Shown here: one piece after another, positions 10,742 to 22,650 of the stretch
How positions within the stretch are numbered: the stretch's first letter is position 1
Layout of the letters: each line of letters starts with the position of its first letter
Assembly: GCA_963920575.1 (NCBI GenBank)
Contig: OY986964.1
Span: 12,770,663 to 12,834,662 of the forward strand
DNA from: Narthecium ossifragum
Lineage: Eukaryota; Streptophyta; Magnoliopsida; Dioscoreales; Nartheciaceae
Length of the DNA: 64,000 bases
Direction: 5' to 3'
Position numbers and translations under genes: made by a program
The notes under the pieces: model-generated
The model's input: only the letters and a program-made list of their open reading frames with translations
The model's database searches: none
Told to the model about the DNA's origin: nothing

Positions 10742-11943
10742 TTAAAACCTCAAAAATAAAAGGTGACAATGATGAGGCATGAACAGGTACTAAATTCTAT
10801 TTCAACAAACTTCTAAAACCAAATACAGTCAATGATAATATTTCAGTTCTTTACGGTTTGATTTCGAACAATTTCTCTTAGGGTTCTAAAATAACGAAAA
10901 CCAACCCCAATAATTATAGAAATCATAGAATTGTCGCGTTGTTAACAAAAATTACACATAGCAACGATTCTACCGGTCTAATCTTAGGTTTTCATATGCA
11001 AGTCATCCGAAGTCCACAACCTATTGGAAAACAAAGAAGAACTTGAAAAAGAAACATATAAAAAGCACCATCGACCCACCCCCAAAAAACTTTCTTTTAT
11101 AATTCAATATCGCAATCCGCAACCCATTCAAAGATGATATATCTAACATCACCTACAGTTCAACAAAACTTCTTATGAGATAAAGAATATGATTAAATCG
11201 TTAAAACCCTAAACTAAATGAAATTAGAAGACGATTCTTATGAAGTTTTGGGGGAATGGAGATACCTGAAGAGAATCCATTTACTACGGTTCAGGGAATG
11301 CACTTGTGATGAGAAATGTCTAGAAAGATCATGTAAGAGTCCGTTCTTATAGATGCATTATATAGAAGGGCAGCATGAATGCCATTGAGGATTTGCCTCA
11401 AAAATAATAACACAAAATGCTACTGACCTTTCGTGCTTGTCCTCGTCCGATGAGGTGATGATGCCCTAATGTTCCCCGCCTGTAACCCTAGAAATGCTGG
11501 TTAGGGCATCAGTTGTCGGTGAATAGGGGTTGCTGGCGAGGTCGATAGAAGATCCAGCAGCGCGAGAGAGAGACGGGGTTGCCGGTGTTGAAGAAGACCG
11601 ACTGCCTGGAGATGGAGTCCACGGTGACAATGTGAGAAGAGAGCGTCGCCAATGACTCCGATGGGAGAGGCAATGTCTGTCTGTGAGGTGGGGAGGGGAG
11701 GGGAGGGGGGGTGAACCGGGCCGTTCTCGTCGACAAGTGCTGGAGGGGAGAGAAGCTGCGCTTCTTCTCTGGCCCAGGAGACAAGCGGGCACGAAATGGG
11801 AAAAATGGGTGAAATGGTCGTGGCTTGAGTCTTTAAAAATGTATTCAAGCTTACATGACCACAAATAATTGATGCCACATGAGATGCCACATAGGATAGG
11901 TGTAAGACACCGGCTGACTAGGCCGGTGTGAATATCATGACTC
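10742..11943. other. Right arm of the Mutator-like element
   Basis: AT-rich to about 11440, then a GC-rich 400-base block (11460-11800) that is open on the minus strand over long stretches but shows no known domain; it could be a promoter/first-exon capture. The final 50 bases hold the right inverted terminus. Confidence 0.4.
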
Positions 11944-11952
11944 AAATTTGTG

Positions 11953-12714
11953 ACCAACCCCGGCCCGTAAACAAAAAATAGCTTTAACCAAACCCGGAAA
12001 CAATGAGTTGGACGGCCCGGATTTGTCGGCCCTCTTAGCCCATGTCTACTTATCACGGGCCATTTTCCTTGTTTTCATGAGTTCCCCACCCTATATTGCG
12101 ATAGCATCCACTCATTTACTGCTATTTGTATCATGTCCACTCTATTAGTGATTTTTGTTGAAAGAAAAACCTATAATTTATTTCTCACCCAACCCAACCG
12201 AGAGAAAGTTTTGAAATTTTTTATCTCATGATTATATTTTGATCCACATCAAATTAACATGTGTTAACATAAATAATGATCGAGAAAATCAACCAATGAC
12301 CGACGAACACATGTGATGTTTGCGGACAGATATTTGGCGTTGATTGATCAAATAATATGATCAGCCAAGTGATTGATCAACCAAATATCATGACCGATGA
12401 ACGGTGTTGCCCAATCTTCTACATGCTGACATCATCAAAGAAGTGGAGAGCGTGGGAGTTATCAGGACACGTGGAGGCTGCCGAGTCGCCCAGATAGATT
12501 GTGCAACAATTAAAGAGAGGAAACACAGAGCGGTTATAGGGCGGTTTTATGCAGTTACTTAGAATATGTAATATGTATAAATATGTAAATTATTAAGGAG
12601 AAACTCTCTCACACCCCTGATCTAGCTACGTGTGGACTTCCTTTTGTTTAATCATGTATCGAATGTTTTATTTTTCTGCAAGTTACTTTTAATCAATGCA
12701 ATACCCATCTTTGA
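11953..12714 (+). repeat. Unclassified LTR-like sequence with a TATA box
   Basis: From about 12180 the sequence resembles the promoter half of a plant LTR: palindromic TGATTGATCA words at 12341-12350 and GATTGATC at 12371, then TATAAATATG near 12575 and the leader-like GGAGAAACTCTCTCACACC. No terminal TG/CA pair or target duplication could be fixed, so element type and ends are open. Confidence 0.35.
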
Positions 12715-14130
12715 TGTGAGGTCATGTACCTCTAACCCGGTCCGACCGCGTCAGGTCGAGGGTCTGATTTGGTTGGTTTGGCTAGGTTGACCTTGGTATG
12801 CGATCGGTTGATCGCATCACTGTTTTTGGACCTCAAGGGCATTTAGGTAAAATTGTGCCTTGGCGGTCGGTTTCACACATGTGTAGTGCACAAACTGCAT
12901 TGGATTGATGTATGTGATTGATTAGAACCTTAGTGGCACTTCCGATCGGAAGATTGGAGCTTGATCGGGAAAGATCGAAACGGACGGCTGAGATTAATTC
13001 CAGCTTTCTATTAAAACCCCCTCCCCTTTCTCTCTTCCTCTTTTGTTTCTCTGCCCCCCCCCCCCCCCCCCCCCCCCCTCTCTCTACTACGGATTGGAGC
13101 TTGGGATGTGGATTTCAATGTCAAATTGGAGTGGCGAAACATTGGGAATTGATAGATCGTCTACTCAGCTAGTACATGTAGGTGTTTCTACCCTAATCGT
13201 TTGATTAGATTTGTCTAGGATTGCTTTTTGGATATTTTAATGTAGAAATACATGTTAGAATGTGTTGTAAGTTTGTATTCTAATGTAATCGATGTTTTAG
13301 GAACACCTCGATGTTCCAGTTTCACGTTTCATCGGTTGGTTTGGTTTCTACTGTTGTTTTTATCGGTTTTTTTGTTTTTTTCGACTGAAACAACCCAGAT
13401 ATGATATTTTGCCATTGAAATCTTGATTTTTTTTGTGCCATTAGATTCCCAACATTCTTCCCTACCTCTCCTCAAAGTTTGATTGAATCCCAACGAGTTT
13501 TGATATGTTAAATCCCCGAAATTGACTTTTTTTTTGTGGCAGTGCTCACCAAGGCTTCACGGTCGACCGCCGCATAGACTGTAAGCCTTAGATGCCCAAA
13601 TACCTTCCAAAGGTCAATGCATGGATCAACAACCATTGTTCACCCAGGCTCCACGGTCGACCGTCGCATCGACCGTGTGCCTTTGTTTTCAAAATGGCTT
13701 CTCAGGGTCGATGTTTGGATCGACCGTCAGTGTAGACTATCCCACCTCACAGTCGACCGTCACATCGACCGCCACCCTTTAAATAGTGATTTTCATGATT
13801 CTTTTGGTTTTATTCTTCCATGATAGATAGCTAATGATGTTAGGAGGCATATAGCATGGTAACAGTGACTTTTCGACGGATTTATCGATCAAATTGAGCG
13901 GGATTTGATAGTGAGTGTAAATTTGCGAAGTATTTCAAAATTACCGGTATTATGCAACTTCTTCGATTTCGTCGATCAATTGTTTTCCGATCGACTCGAT
14001 AGCTTAGTATGTCCTTCCAATGTATGCCTAGGATTACCTTGTGGCTTTCCACGGATTTCTGATGAACTTTGAAGGGTTGTATGCTAGGATTTCGGTTGTA
14101 GGATTAATTACTGAAATTATTCTACTATTT
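12715..14130 (+). repeat. Ty3/gypsy (Tekay-like) LTR, truncated, + orientation
   Basis: It starts TGTGAGGTCATG and continues with CCCGGTCCGACCGCGT. The same start is seen inverted at about 26346. The block GGATTGATGTATGTGATTGA, the CGAAACGGACG word, the TCGACC palindrome array and the ATGATGTTAGGA-GCAT block all recur in the same order in the LTR at 18640-20719. A homopolymer of 25 C lies at 13054-13078. A TATA-like CTTTAAATAG sits directly after the palindrome array at about 13776. The 3' third is missing; another repeat begins at 14136. Confidence 0.6.
13561..13776. repeat. TCGAC palindrome-pair array in the gypsy LTR
   Basis: Five paired words of the form GGTCGACCGTCGCATCGACC occur about every 45-50 bases (13561, 13611, 13655, 13706, 13751), some decayed. 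The array ends immediately before the TATA-like CTTTAAATAG. The same kind of array is in the LTR at 19211-19460 and, inverted, at 16107-16300 and 43543-44005. Confidence 0.75.
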
Positions 14131-14135
14131 GAAAT

Positions 14136-14642
14136 TGTTACGAGCCAAAACCCAACCAAGTCCGGACCCATGCTTGAGCTTGGGCGGACCCACAACCAAG
14201 GCTAGGTGGGACCAAGTCCCTTTGGAGCAGGATGAGCCAAGCCGGCCATTAGGGAACCTTATCCCTAGTTGGCTTGCTTTCCTAATTGATTTCCTAGTAG
14301 TTATCCTCATTGAGTCAGTTTCCTAGTTTTGGTTGAGTTAAGTAACTTTCTTATTTAGTTAAGTCCTGGTTATTATGAGTCAGTTTGAGTTGTATTAGGA
14401 AGAGTCTTATTATTTGTTTGTTAAGCAAGAAGGTATTCTAGTTTGATTAGAACTCTGTCGAGGCCTCTATAAAATTACCGCTATAGCTTGTATTGAAAAA
14501 GTGAAGAGGATGAATAAAGTTAGTAGTTACTAGAGTAAACCCTAGGAGTAGTATAAATTAATGACCCCTCTCCATCGCCGTCCACTACTGCCATCCACCA
14601 TCCACTTCGCCCATCTCCAGCGTCCTCCCTTGGCCGTCGCCT
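14136..14642 (+). repeat. LTR- or TRIM-like segment
   Basis: It begins TGTTACGAGCC and contains a TATA-like CTCTATAAAATTA near 14466, then a leader-like tail with AAACCCTAGGAG. It separates two gypsy LTR fragments. There is no coding sequence and no verified target duplication, so the class is uncertain. Confidence 0.35.
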
Positions 14643-16325
14643 ATCACACCCCGACCCAGAAAACCCATCCGGTTGGGGACGTGTGGGTTCCTAAGCTATT
14701 CAATCATCTCTGGCGCATTTCTATAACAATTATTGAAGAATTCTATTAGAGGGGCATCATAGTAATTTCTAATAAACTACTATCTACAACAGTTTCAGAT
14801 TAACATCAGAGTAAACAAAATTAAATAATTATACAAACCTCATATTTATATGATTTGTTCCTTGAATACAGATTCATAAACATTTAATCATCGAAGAGGA
14901 AAATTATACATTTAATACATCTATCAAAAGTAATATATAACAAAAGGAACTGCTGAAGCTGCCAACACCTCAGGATCCTCGAGAGCCTCCTGAAGTCACT
15001 ACGCCACCAAAAGCCTGTCCAGCAAGTACTACGAAAAAAGAGCTGACGCCTGCACCTGCAAACGTAGCCCGAGTAGGAGTGAGCAACAAAGCTCAATAGG
15101 GTTCTACTCTACGTCACACAGAAAGGAAAGGGAACTACAAAGTTCCGGGTTACATCTCATCTCTAGGCGAAAACACCGCCTACCCCATGGCACGCTCTAC
15201 TGTGACCTCCACTGTCAACAGTCATCCCTCTCACCAACCAAGCGCTCCAGCGCTGAAACAACAGGGGTAGAACCTAGGGCGGCGTGTAACTTACCCTAAT
15301 AAAATGAAACCGAGACTAAGACTGGAACCCTAGGACGACCTCTACACCTCAATCAGGGTAATTGCAGTCAACTAGACAAAGCCTCGATAACATTAGATCA
15401 TCATAACAATTCACGCCCTAAACCTTGCTAACCAGCCCCGGTCCTATGGATAGATCCGAGCTGCCCGAGCTCTCGGATCGGTGATCAACCCATCGTCCAC
15501 GTCCTAACCTTTTGCTTCTAATGAAATCAAATACATGCAATGCTCATACACACAAGAATAACATTACAAGCATGTAACAAGATGACACAACACTATGCAG
15601 GGCTGGGCGTAGCATACAGCTCACCAAAAGGTTAGACTAGCAAAGGTCTAAGCAACAACTAAATATTACAATAGTACAATGGCGCCCACATGCCGTTAAC
15701 AAGCAACTACATATCAATCTAAATTTTAGTATCATGACGACATAACCAGCCGTCTCCCAAAATTCCTACAACGGGGCACACCCCCGACCACACAATTACA
15801 ACAATAAATACAGTTTACATAATATAGGGCACACATTCAGCTCATTTATCTATCTAAACATCCCAAGGGGCATGACTCCCTTAGTTCAACCACAAGCCTC
15901 ACAGGCTAGACACAAGTAATTAAACAAGCATCCAAGATTTGCATACAAGACTAGTTAAAAGATCACAATTTAAATGCTACATAAAAGGGGAGATTATTAA
16001 TCAACTAGTAAGCCAAAACATCACGTAATTAACAATCTAGAATTATACAAAAAAGGGGAGACGTGAAAATGACTAAAAAACCCTCACTTAAGTTGTCACA
16101 CGATCCGCGACGGTCGACCCTAAGAAGTTGGCGGTCGACCCTAAGAAGTTGGCGGTGGCGGTCGACCGTCGTGCACAATATGTGTAAAATGAAAATCTCA
16201 CGGTTGATCTTAAGAACTTGGTGGTCGACCGTCAAGCGCGATGTGTGAAAACAAAAGTGTACTCACAATCGACTGTCAGGAAGTCTGGATCGACCGTCAG
16301 TTCCAGAAAAGAAATTTTGAAATTC
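14643..16325 (-). repeat. Ty3/gypsy (Tekay-like) LTR, - orientation
   Basis: Read on the minus strand it ends GGGTTTTCTGGGTCGGGGTG, the same end as the LTR that stops at 20719. It shares the blocks around GATCCGAG-GCTCGGGC and CCCTGTTGTT-CGCTGGAG in reverse order. A TCGAC palindrome array lies at 16107-16300. No open reading frame. The 5' start (TGTGAGG) is not seen, so the left half of this LTR is probably lost. Confidence 0.55.
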
Positions 16326-16526
16326 AATTAAAAAATATTAAAAATATTTTTAAATCAAAACATCACAAAACTTTACATACACGTGTAACTTAATATTATG
16401 AGCTAAAAGCAACTCATCAATCTTGAAAATCACTCAATTAACCAAAATTTAGCACTCAGGTAGGGTATTGTATAAAAAGCAGATAAAGAGGTGACCATAC
16501 CTTTTTCTTTTAGCTTTTCATTTTGG

Positions 16527-17243
16527 TCATCCATTGGACATCCCAAGCTCCCTTAGTAGATATAGAAACCTGTTTTCACTCAAGGGTTTGGTTAGAATAT
16601 CCTCAATTTGATGGTCGGTGCTAACAAATTCAAGTGCAATATATCCTTTTTGTGTGTGATCAAGAAGGAAATGGTGTCGAATTTCTATGTGCTTTGTTCT
16701 AGAATGTTGGATGAGATTCTTGGATAGCCTTTTGGCACTAGTGTTGTCACATCTAATGGGTATTTTGCCTACATGTATGTTGTAATCTACCAAATGCATT
16801 TTCATCCAATGTAATTGTGCACAACAACTACCCGCCACAATGTATTCCGCTTCGGCGGTGGATAAAACAACTGAATTTTGCTTCTTGGAGAACCAAGAAA
16901 CAAGTGCATGCCCAAGAAAGTGACATGTACCACTTGTGCTTTTTCTATCAAGCCTACATCCGGCAAAATCCGCATCGGAGTAGCCGATTAGATCAAAAGA
17001 TGATCTTCTAGGATACTATAAACCATAGTTTTGGATTCCTAATAGATATCTAAAGATCCTCTTGACCGCAACAAAATGAGCTTCCTTAGAACAAGATTGA
17101 TATCTAGCACAAAGGTAAACACTAAACATGATGTCCGGTCTACTAGTGGTCAAATAAAGTAAAGAACCAATCATCCCTCTATAAAGTGTTTGATCAACGG
17201 GTTTTCCATCTTCATCATTATCTAATTTGAGTGTTGTACACAT
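16527..17243 (-). pseudogene. Ty1/copia (SIRE-like) reverse transcriptase end and RNase H, decayed
   Basis: On the minus strand 17243-17016 reads [20 protein letters not shown], then [20 protein letters not shown], the classic end of copia reverse transcriptase. The RNase H part follows through DADFAGCRLDRKSTSGTCHF, VVLSTAEAEYIVAGSCCAQL and KHIEIRHHFLLDH and stops at about 16527 after DILTKPLSENRF. The piece between 16839 and 17015 is in another frame, so at least one frameshift exists. Upstream pol is cut off at about 17245 by gypsy LTR sequence. These domains copy element RNA into DNA; here the gene is broken. Confidence 0.8.
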
Positions 17244-17249
17244 GGGGGT

Positions 17250-17684
17250 TCTATAAATTTTGGATTGGATAAATAAATACTCCTACCTGGGTTGCGTTTT
17301 GCAGGTACAGGCGTTAGCTCCTCTTTGGTGGCCCCTACCGGGCAGCTGGTCGGCGGTGCGGCGGCGCCTGGCGGAGTATGAGGAGTGTTGATCTACCTTT
17401 CTAGAACCCTAGTATAGTTAGCCTCCTACGGGAGAGTTTATTATTATGTTGTATTTGAATCTTCCCCTATTCGAGGTTTTGTATATTCTGTTTGGGATTT
17501 GTAATCCTTGGTTCGAGGTTTCTATAAATTGTAGTTTTGTTAATTGAGGGTGTTTTGATGAATTGCTTAGGGAGACCTTTAGGTTAGAGGGAACCCTCGC
17601 CAAAATTTTTCCGTAGTTGATAGGTTCCGGTTCGCGTCGCCCGGCCCGGTTGAGCTTTCTCGGGTTGGGACGCGACATGGAATA
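17250..17684 (+). repeat. 3' part of a gypsy LTR, + orientation
   Basis: The stretch CTCCTACCTGGGTTGCGTTT then GCAGGTACAGGCGTTAGCTC parallels CTCCTACCCGGACTGTGTTT-GCGGGTGCATGCATCAGCTC at 20338-20380 in the better-preserved LTR. It ends near CTCGGGTTGGGACGCGACA, comparable to the LTR end at 20719. The 5' part is absent. Confidence 0.55.
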
Positions 17685-17685
17685 T

Positions 17686-18128
17686 GTGATTTCGTCATAC
17701 ATTGTGAATCAGTAAATGCATTAGGCATATGATTCACAATCTTATGAAAATGTATGATCTTCTGAACTTTGAGTTCAGTTTGACTTGTCCAAGGGTCAAG
17801 ATGAGACAACGTCGAATTGTTCTATACAATTTTATTTTGGGCTTCTAGCTTCTTCTTATCTCCCCCTATTGATGGGAAAACTGACTCATCAAAGTGACAG
17901 TCAGCAAGACGTGTTCTAAACAAATCTCTTGTTAAATGCTCCAGATACCTAATGATAGAAGGAGAATCAAAGTCAACGTAAATACCAAGTCGGCGTTAAG
18001 GACCCATCTTGGTTCTCCGAGGTGGAAGAATTGAAACATAAATAGCACATTCAAAAATCCATAAGTGAGAAATATTTGGTTGTTGGCCAAAGACAAGTTG
18101 CATCGGTGAAAATTTATGATATGCATAT
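17686..18128 (-). pseudogene. Ty1/copia integrase-region fragment
   Basis: On the minus strand the frame reads FSPMQLVFGQQPNISHLWIF, ECAIYVSILPP, YLEHLTRDLFRTRLADCHFD and ESVFPSIGGDKKKLEAQNK, the integrase C-terminal and linker region of Tnt1/Ale-type copia polyproteins. It has internal stops and is cut on both sides by gypsy LTR sequence. Both joins look like insertion or recombination breakpoints. Confidence 0.65.
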
Positions 18129-18130
18129 TG

Positions 18131-18640
18131 TTACGCCCAGACCCAGAAAACCCATCCGGATTGACGGCGTGAGCCAAACCTTATTCTAAAATCAAACGGT
18201 GAGAGCCTCCCCTGTAAATTTCACTTTAAATCCTGGTGCATAGTTATAATATTCACAATAAATCTAAAGCTATTCTATCATCTAGTCATAATACAATAAC
18301 TAGTTACTACAAAATTCAATTAGCATTCATATGATACATAATGATACAAGTCCTTCAAGTACAACAATCTCTATCAATTTATATCAATTTGGAGTACAAA
18401 TACATTTTTCTTCGAAATTACAATTTATTCACAGATTTGAAATACATATACAATTAAAGCTGTACATAAATTGAATTGTGATAAGCTGATGATGATTCCT
18501 CGATCTTATGCACCACTAGGGGAAGAAATACCTCCGACGTCGTAACCACATGATGAGGGTTCTATTCTACGTCACACTCAAGAAAAGGGGAACCACAAAT
18601 GCTTAAGACCCAGATCAATCCTAGGAGAATCTCACGTCAT
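18131..18640 (-). repeat. Gypsy LTR 3' fragment, - orientation
   Basis: On the minus strand it ends GGGTTTTCTGGGTCTGGGCG-TAACA, the family LTR end. It also contains TGTGACGTAGAATAGAACCC, matching the + strand LTR near 20306-20320. AT-rich and non-coding. Confidence 0.5.
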
Positions 18641-20719
18641 GTGCACCCAATGGTACACACTGTCTTGGATTGATATATGTGATTGATTAGATCCTTATAG
18701 AAGCTCTCGATCGCAAGATCGGAGCTCGATTGGGAAAGAACGAAACGGACGATCGATTCACACTGTAGCAGGTCAGTTCGCACTGTAGTAGGGAGGTTCA
18801 CACTGTAGCAAGTCGGTCACTGTAGCATGGTGGTTCGCTGAATCCTTTAAATCGGTGGATTAGGTTGTTTGTTCTTTGATTTATTCTTGCTATATAATAC
18901 TTCTAGGGTTGTTTGATTACTGATCTAAGTTTCATTGGATTTTATTTGGATTTTTTCCCAATTTAAGCATCTTTTCCTCGACTATTTTCTGGATTTTCTA
19001 TTCTTCACTGATATTGCCTGTTTGAGCCCCAATCGGAGCACTGTATGTGTATAATTTCAGGAAACCTTCAACATAAAAGTTGGAGATCCTTGAGTCTTCT
19101 TCTAACCCAGTTTATTTCACATTTTTTTGATTTTTGTACGAATTGTGGTGAAGTTTTATCCCTAGCTGTGGCAGAATAGTGCTTCCAAGATTTCTGTCTT
19201 ACCCAAGCTCCATGGTCGACCATCGCATAGACCATCGTGTATACTATGGGCCTGAGATCCCCCCGATAGCTTCTCAAGGTCGATCCACGGATCGACCGCC
19301 ATTCTCATCTTTTGTTTACCCAGGCTTCACGGTCGACCATTGTATCAATTGTGAGCCTCTGTTACCACTTTGGTTCCCCAGGGTCGGTGCCCCAATCGAT
19401 CGCCAGCTTTTGACTCATGTCAAGGTCAATCATGACATCAACTGTCGCATCGACCGCCAGCCTTTAATAGGGATTTTTTGTGTTTCTTTGATTAGGTTTC
19501 TTTCATTATAGATAACCAATGATGTTAGGAAGCATGCATGCTAGTCTCAGTGGATTTTCGAGGGTTTTGGCGAGTTTTTTGGAAGATTATGAAAATTTGG
19601 TTTTATATCAATGATCGCATGCTACAGAATTGCTTTATTGTTGTTATTTGCTATCGGTTTGGCCGGGGTTGTGTCCCATTGTTGGAATTTCGGAAGACGA
19701 CTGGTTATGCCGTCGTAATGCCGAAACTTGATTTTTGTTTTGGTGGTTAGCGGCCCGTGGTTCCGCTGTACGAACTAAATGCTTATTTGTGTATGTTCAC
19801 CCCTTTAGGGCTATCAGGGATGCTATGCCTAGACTTGTTGTTGTATGTTCTGATTTAAATATGTGAGCGTGAACGTTGCATGCACTTATGTTTGCATTAG
19901 AAGCATTAGGCTAGGACGTGGGCGAATTGGGGTTTCGCCGATCCGAGGGCTCGGGCAACTCGGATCTAGCAGTAGGACCGAGACTGGGTAGGAAGATCCA
20001 GGACTGATTTGTATAATAATCTATGTTATCGAGGATACTATTTAGCTGACTGAAATTACTCTGATTGAGGTGTAGAGGTCGTCTTAGGTTCCAATCTCAG
20101 TCTCATTTCAATAGGGGAAGTTATGTATCTCTCTATATCCTCCCCCTGTTGTTCTACGCTGGAGTGCTTGATTTGAGAGGGACGACTATTGACAGTAGAG
20201 ATTATCAAAGTGCGTCTCTGGGGTAGGTGGTCTACGTAACGTGTGTTTTTCCCCTAGAGTTGAGATGGAATATGGGACTTTACTGTTCCGTTTTCTTAAG
20301 GGTGACATAGAATAGAATCATGCTGAGCTTATCGCTCACTCCTACCCGGACTGTGTTTTGCGGGTGCATGCATCAGCTCTTCTTCCGTAGCACTCATTGG
20401 GCAGGCTCTTGGTGGCGTATCAACGTCTGAAGACGTCTGAGGTTTCTAGGGACTTTACTGTACTTTGGGCAGTTTTTGTATATAGATATCCTTCGAGAAT
20501 CATGTTAAATGTATAATTCCCCTTTTTAGGATTTTGGTATCTATGTATAAATCAATAGTTTGAGATCTTTGATGAATTAGTAGAAATTTCAATCTTGCCC
20601 CAGATCAATTGTTTAGGTTTTAGATGTTTTATCGTATAATAATGAGCCACATATCGATTGAGTAGATTTGGAACCCTCATGCCTCGGACCGGATGGGTTT
20701 TCTGGGTCGGGTTGTGACA
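18640..20719 (+). repeat. 5' LTR of a Tekay-like Ty3/gypsy element (start truncated)
   Basis: It contains the family blocks TGGATTGATATATGTGATTG, CGAAACGGACG, the TCGAC palindrome array (19211-19460) and the ATGATGTTAGGAAGCAT block. It ends GGGTTTTCTGGGTCGGGTTG-TGACA directly before a tRNA-Met primer site. The first 150 or so bases present in the LTR at 12715 are missing, replaced by the inverted LTR piece that ends at 18640. Confidence 0.65.
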
Positions 20720-20722
20720 ACT

Positions 20723-20734
20723 TGGTATCAGAGC
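20723..20734 (+). promoter_or_regulatory. Primer binding site, tRNA-iMet type
   Basis: TGGTATCAGAGC, the complement of the 3' end of plant initiator tRNA-Met, lies three bases after the LTR end. This marks the start of the internal region of the gypsy element that continues to about 25740. Confidence 0.85.
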
Positions 20735-20939
20735 AGACTGCAGATAGGATTAGGCTTGTGGTTAAGGTTTGAGTGTGGGTTGGGATAGTTCTAAAATTAG
20801 AATATCCATGTATGTTTTGTTTGCGCTCGTGTTTGATATGCTTTTGCTTTATTGATTTATGCTTGTTTTGGTGTTTGACGAGCGGATTCTCGTGTCTCTG
20901 GTGGTTGTGTAGATTGCAGGGCAATTTGAAGATTCTCCC

Positions 20940-21675
20940 ATGAGAGACCGAGGTGGGTCACGCGATGTGCGCGGTGCCCGGTGAGCCATACAGGGCGAGA
21001 GGCGTCAGCACCTAGTACCTACACCAGTACCAAAGGCAGCTTCAGTAGGTGGCAACGGGCTAGGGGAAGCTTCCTTGAGCGGCATGGAAGTTCTCCCTCC
21101 CGTTGTTGGGCGGTCTGTAGCGTCGGAGATTCTCGACTTTCGATGACTGCACCCTCCCAGGTTCAGTGGTAGGAGTGGGGATCTGAGTGGCTAGAGGAGG
21201 TCACTTGTGTGCTCGATCTCCTGTTTGGCGAGGATGACCCTCTTCGGGTCAAACTCACGGCGTTCCAGCTCAATGGGGATGCCTTGGACTAGTGGCGCAC
21301 CACCCAGGCCACCAGGGCAGGAGGAGAGCAGTTGCCGTGGTCAAAGTTCTGTGCCACTTTCCTCGGCGCGTACTTTCCCCACAATACGCGGGTGGATATG
21401 ACCGAGGAGTACCTCACCCTCACCCAGGGTGTTCTCTCTGTTCAGCAGTTCGCCATCAGATTCACCCACCTGGCACGCTACGCTGGACCAGTGGCAGCTG
21501 ACCCTATCGCCAGAGCCCATTAGTTTGAGAGGGGACTCCGAGCCGAGATCCAGAGACTGATCGTTGTACAATAGGCGATCACATACTCAGCGGTGTTGGG
21601 TGCAACACTGGCAGTGGAGGTTCTTTGCCAGGAGAGGCTGAGAGAAGTCCAATCGGCACCAGTGGCGGGTGGGGG
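20940..21675 (+). pseudogene. Gypsy gag, decayed (first part)
   Basis: An ATG at 20940 opens MRDRGGSRDVRGAR and then stops. The retrotransposon gag core is readable with several stops: GGEQLPWSKFCATFLGAYFP, then RVDMTEEYLTLTQGV, SVQQFAIRFTHLARYAGPVA and ERGLRAEIQRLIVV (about 21320-21570). Gag packages element RNA in a virus-like particle. The frame is cut at 21675 by the hAT element. No CCHC knuckle was found on either side. Confidence 0.75.
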
Positions 21676-22585
21676 TAGGGGTGTCTAAATGGTCCGGCCA
21701 CCCGGGCCGGGTTGGACGTAATACGCTGTCCGGCCTTGGTAATCATCCGTACCGGGCCCCAAAGGCTTTCCACCCGGTTTGGCCTAGTATGGCTCTGCCT
21801 GGCTTGAAGACCGGGCGGGACCGGGCTGGACCGGGCTGGACCGGGCCGAACCCGATCCGGTAAGTTAAATAAAAAAAAACGGTGGTCGCCACCATCGTCG
21901 ATGATCGGAGAAGGGGGCTGGGGTGGTCGACGATGATCGGAGAAGGGAGGCCCGGCGAGGTGAGGAGGTAGTGGGTGAGACTTGTCCAGCCGAGATCCGG
22001 ATCGGGGCCGGCGAGGTGAGGAGGTAGGTGACGAGATGGCTGGATCAGGACGACCGGCGACCGTCTGGCTGGATCGGGGCGATCGGCGACAGGGTGGAGC
22101 TGGAGGGAGAGACCCGAGACCGGGATCGAGCCCTCCAATTGCAACTCGGACTCCGATCCAACTCCGACTCCTCTTCGTCCCTCGATCGCGGCCGTCTTCT
22201 AAGGGGATCGGGTGGATCGGGGCGACCGACGACGAGGTGGCTGGATCGGGGCGACCGACGAAGAGGTGGAGCAGGAGGGAGAGACCCGAGACCGGTGAGG
22301 TCGGTGAAGCTTGGGCGCGGCGAAGAGGTCGGGGATCGGGCGGAGTGGAAGCTGGTGGAGGCTGGAGGAGAGATGGGGCTTGGCGGGTTCGGCGTCGGTG
22401 GAGGTGGAGCTTGGCGGGGCGGCGTAGATAGATGACGGGGAGGCCGCGAAACCTCCTCATTTCCCGCCTCCGCCGGCGAAGAGCGGCGGCGCATCCACCC
22501 CGTCGAGGTCCATGGACGACTTGGCGGACCCCCCCGCGGCGGGGACGATGAACCTCACCGAGAAGCTGCGCGCGCGCACTCGCGC

Positions 22586-22650
<65 letters not shown>

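Larger units (their letters stand above)
5528..11943. mobile_element. Mutator-like element (about 6.4 kb) carrying captured host-gene pieces
   Basis: Identical 9-bp direct repeats AAATTTGTG flank it at 5519-5527 and 11944-11952, the length Mutator-like elements duplicate. Just inside, the ends are inverted relatives: both reach CACACCGGC exactly 22 bases in, and both continue into TTACACC-ATCC-ATGTG (left 5541-5577, right about 11896-11930 on the minus strand, where a small extra hairpin intervenes). Inside are SF3A2 and adenosine kinase exons, a 70-bp tandem array and a FAR1/MULE-like fragment. This is the layout of a Pack-MULE. The inverted repeats are imperfect and short in the outermost 14 bases, so boundary confidence rests mainly on the direct repeats. 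Confidence 0.68.

Noticed and set aside
11466..12056. A 196-codon minus-strand frame
   Set aside because: It crosses the right boundary of the Mutator-like element and its target duplication; only composition keeps it open.
14125..14326. Short frames on both strands at the LTR/TRIM-like segment
   Set aside because: Overlapping frames on opposite strands in non-coding repeat sequence without recognisable motifs.
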